From the NCBI GenBank assembly GCA_041609895.1, contig JBFIPX010000190.1:1-6435 (forward strand): DNA of 6,435 nt, read 5' to 3'. Source of the DNA: JAHHLP01 sp041609895. GTDB lineage: Bacteria > Bacteroidota > Rhodothermia > Rhodothermales > JABDKH01. The translations under genes and the position numbers were made by a program. Below, piece after piece: positions 4,246 to 6,435 of the stretch (the stretch's first letter is position 1; every line of letters begins with the position of its first letter). The notes below the pieces were generated by a model, which was not told the origin of the DNA, did no database searches, and saw only the letters and a program-made list of their open reading frames with translations.

Positions 4246-6435
4246 CTAGAAAGTTAGCGTCGCTCCCAGGGTGAACGTCCTGGGAATCGGTACCGCTCCG
4301 AAGTCGAAACCTCGAACTCCCGTATCACGACCACTGATACCAACCTCCGGATCGTAGCCGGTGTAGTCGTCTATTGACAACAGATTGCGACCTGACGCAT
4401 TGATGCGCACTGACTGAACCAACCGGGTTGCGGGCGTGAAAGTATAGCTGACCGCGATCTCACGCAGCTTGATGAACGACCCGTCTTCGACGTACTCCTC
4501 GATGATCAGGCCACTGCCTGTAGCGTTCGCGGTACCCTTCTGCACTTCTCCCTTCAACTCTCGCCCGTAGTCAAAGCCGCCCTGATAGTTGTGGCGATCA
4601 AAGTTCCTGCGATTCCAGTTGAAGATGTCGCCACCCTGTACGGCGTCCCACTGCATCCGGAACGACCACTTCTTGTAGCTGACGTTTGTGATTAGCGATC
4701 CGGTCCAATCCGGATTTGGATCCCCGACGATCAGTCGAAGCAGACTTCCGGAGGGTTGACCGCTTGCGTCGCGCTGAATTCCGGAGAGGTTGCCATCCGA
4801 ATCCCGAAGGACATTGTCCCTACTGATTCCCAACGCATCTGCTTCCGCGAAACACGCGGCCTCACTTACCTCGCAGGCATCCTGCAGGCTCTGGATGCCG
4901 CGTTCCGCCTGTGGCAGTCCGTCCGGCGTTAGCAGCAATTCGCCGTTCGCGTCACGCGCATATGCTCTCCAGTAGAACACTCCCAGCGGTTGGTCCTCGA
5001 TGGCATATTGTGACGAGAATCCGCCGATCCCGAAGCGCGTCCCCTCGGCCAACCTCGTGACCTTGTTCCTGTTGCGGCTGAAAAGAAGGGTGAAGTCGAG
5101 ATCGAGATCGTCGCGATCGATTGCGACTCCGCGCACCATCAGCTCGATCCCCTTGTTGGTCAGCTTACCTACGTTCTCAATCCGCGTCGTGGCACCGGTG
5201 GACGGCGACAGGATCCTCGAAAGCAGGAGATCGTCGACGTCCTGCTTGTAGTAGGTGAACTCGATTCCCAATCGGTTCTGGAGAAGAGAGATATCAGCAC
5301 CGACCTCGATCTCTGTCTGCGTCTCGGGCTTGATGTCGGCGTTCCCGAGACTCGCGGACGGTATCAGACCCGTCTGGCCATTGAAAGAGATCGGGTTGTA
5401 GTTCGTGAAACGGTCGAAGGGGCCAATTCCTGTCAGGTTACCAGCTTTACCCAGCGATGCCCTGAGTTTCAGGAGATTGATGTTATCGAAAAGGCCGCCG
5501 TCCCAGAACGACTCCTCTGAGATCACGTAGGCACCGCTGATCTTCGGGTAGAACTGGCTCCGATTGTCCTCGCCAAAGACAGATGACCCGTCAATACGTC
5601 CGGCCGCCGTTATGAATAGCCTGTCGCGGTATCCGAGCGTCTCCTGGATGTAGCCACCGCGCAGACTTTGCTCCGCGATGATGTCGAAGCTCGAGGAGAT
5701 CGTTCCGCCGTCAATGGTCTCCACAATCGGCCCCAGATTGGTAGCCTCGTTAGCAATCGCCTCAGACTTCTCGTACTGATACGTACCGCCGACTGCCGTC
5801 GTGGACGTCAACTCGTCCGAAAGGCTGGTCTCGTAGCGAGCGTTCACGTCGAAGTTGAACAGCTTGCGCGAGATGTCTCCACGGCGCGTGAAACCATCCG
5901 GATCAGCCACCGTGCCGATTGGCTTGAAGCCCCTCGACACCTGACCGTAGGTGTCATATCCGCTCGTGACGTCAATGGCCAGACCTTCATACGGGGTCAG
6001 GTTGAGATTGAGGCTTCCAGTAAAGCGGTTGACCTCCTGCGTGAACTCGTACCTATCGACGACCTCTACCGGATTGCCAAAGAACGCGTTACCCGGGGCC
6101 GGGTAGTTACCCAACTCGTCGGGAAAGGCGTCCCTCGTATGCGGCAGAAATTGAAGCGTCGTGATGGCGCCATCGAAGAAACTCTCGCCGCCCGTCGGAA
6201 CATCATTGCTGAAACTTCGGGTTACGTTAGTGCCTACACGGAGAAACGCCCAGTCGTTAAGAGCCTGACCGACATTGACCCGGATGGAAGCCCGGCTGAA
6301 ATCCGAATTTCGGATAATGCCCTCATTGAAGAAGTAGGCCCCCGAAATGAAATAAGTAGTCTGCTCGTTGCCTCCGGACACGGAGAGATACTGATCGGTC
6401 CCGATTCCTTCGTCAAAGATGTAGTCCTGGTAGTC
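4246..6435 (-). CDS. SusC/RagA-type TonB-dependent outer-membrane receptor (5' end outside window)
   Basis: This is a TonB-dependent beta-barrel importer that works with the SusD-like protein encoded 24 bp downstream. The frame is open to the window edge, giving 729 visible residues; members are usually about 1,000, so the signal peptide, the carboxypeptidase-regulatory-like domain and most or all of the plug are missing. The visible start, DYQDYIFDEG then LSVSGGNEQTTYFISGAYF, matches the SusC region where the barrel begins. Further marks are KPETQTEIEVGADISL (369-384), the ENVGKLTNKGIEL segment (420-432), VGDPNPDWTG (570-579), DGSFIKLREI (651-660), NASGRNLL (679-686) and a terminal TLGATLTF ending in Phe, as expected for barrel assembly. 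The stop is TAG at 4248-4246. A GTG at 6381 is only an internal valine. The segment at about 494-560 is acidic, Gly/Ser-rich and holds the only two cysteines (521 and 528). The imported ligand is unknown. Confidence 0.96.
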   Translation of the reverse strand, partial: DYQDYIFDEGIGTDQYLSVSGGNEQTTYFISGAYFFNEGIIRNSDFSRASIRVNVGQALNDWAFLRVGTNVTRSFSNDVPTGGESFFDGAITTLQFLPHTRDAFPDELGNYPAPGNAFFGNPVEVVDRYEFTQEVNRFTGSLNLNLTPYEGLAIDVTSGYDTYGQVSRGFKPIGTVADPDGFTRRGDISRKLFNFDVNARYETSLSDELTSTTAVGGTYQYEKSEAIANEATNLGPIVETIDGGTISSSFDIIAEQSLRGGYIQETLGYRDRLFITAAGRIDGSSVFGEDNRSQFYPKISGAYVISEESFWDGGLFDNINLLKLRASLGKAGNLTGIGPFDRFTNYNPISFNGQTGLIPSASLGNADIKPETQTEIEVGADISLLQNRLGIEFTYYKQDVDDLLLSRILSPSTGATTRIENVGKLTNKGIELMVRGVAIDRDDLDLDFTLLFSRNRNKVTRLAEGTRFGIGGFSSQYAIEDQPLGVFYWRAYARDANGELLLTPDGLPQAERGIQSLQDACEVSEAACFAEADALGISRDNVLRDSDGNLSGIQRDASGQPSGSLLRLIVGDPNPDWTGSLITNVSYKKWSFRMQWDAVQGGDIFNWNRRNFDRHNYQGGFDYGRELKGEVQKGTANATGSGLIIEEYVEDGSFIKLREIAVSYTFTPATRLVQSVRINASGRNLLSIDDYTGYDPEVGISGRDTGVRGFDFGAVPIPRTFTLGATLTF

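Noticed and set aside
5095..5128. Repetitive GATCGA/TCGCGATCG-like run inside the receptor gene
   Set aside because: It encodes an Asp-rich beta-strand segment (IDRDDLDLDF), so the repetition follows from repeated Asp/Arg/Ile codons. No dyad or tandem array stands out from it.
6379..6381. GTG at 6381 as start of the receptor
   Set aside because: It falls inside the conserved LSVSGGNE segment, with in-frame conserved sequence running on to the window edge.

Overview
The window looks like chromosomal DNA of a Bacteroidota/FCB-group bacterium. The main evidence is an adjacent SusC-type TonB-dependent receptor and SusD/RagB lipoprotein, plus a second lipoprotein with a clear lipobox. The DNA is fairly G+C-rich by eye and two of the four start regions have no obvious Shine-Dalgarno. 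This would fit a Rhodothermia-like or other high-GC FCB lineage better than gut Bacteroides, but that placement is inference. There are no RNA genes, insertion sequences, CRISPR arrays, or phage or plasmid genes.

Layout: at the left edge (1-742, + strand) is the C-terminal part of a GntP-family gluconate/H+ symporter. Everything else is on the minus strand. Read in transcription order, from the right edge leftwards, it is: a SusC/RagA-type outer-membrane receptor, cut at its N-terminus by the window end (6435-4246); 24 bp later, a SusD/RagB substrate-binding lipoprotein (4221-2842); a 135-bp gap with a strong GC-rich hairpin (2775-2802); a lipoprotein serine hydrolase of the beta-lactamase/PBP fold (2706-1363); and, 31 bp later, a gluconokinase (1331-819). 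The gluconokinase and the symporter meet tail to tail across 76 bp.

How the genes may work together: the SusC/SusD pair should bind an oligomeric nutrient at the cell surface and move it into the periplasm. The serine hydrolase most resembles, from memory of its motifs, the branch that includes Bacillus YbbE/AmiE, a muropeptide amidase. It is therefore a candidate for processing a cell-wall-derived or similar ligand at the envelope. GntP and GntK together import gluconate and phosphorylate it to 6-phosphogluconate. Whether the gluconate pair and the SusCD/hydrolase genes form one functional unit cannot be decided here. The tight spacing of hydrolase and gluconokinase suggests co-transcription, while the hairpin after susD suggests at least partial separation of SusCD from them.

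I see no clearly new system. The points most worth checking are the SusCD-AmiE-like neighbourhood, two intergenic hairpins (one with a stop codon in its loop), a pair of duplicated start-site contexts in the SusD gene, and a cysteine-containing segment in the receptor barrel.
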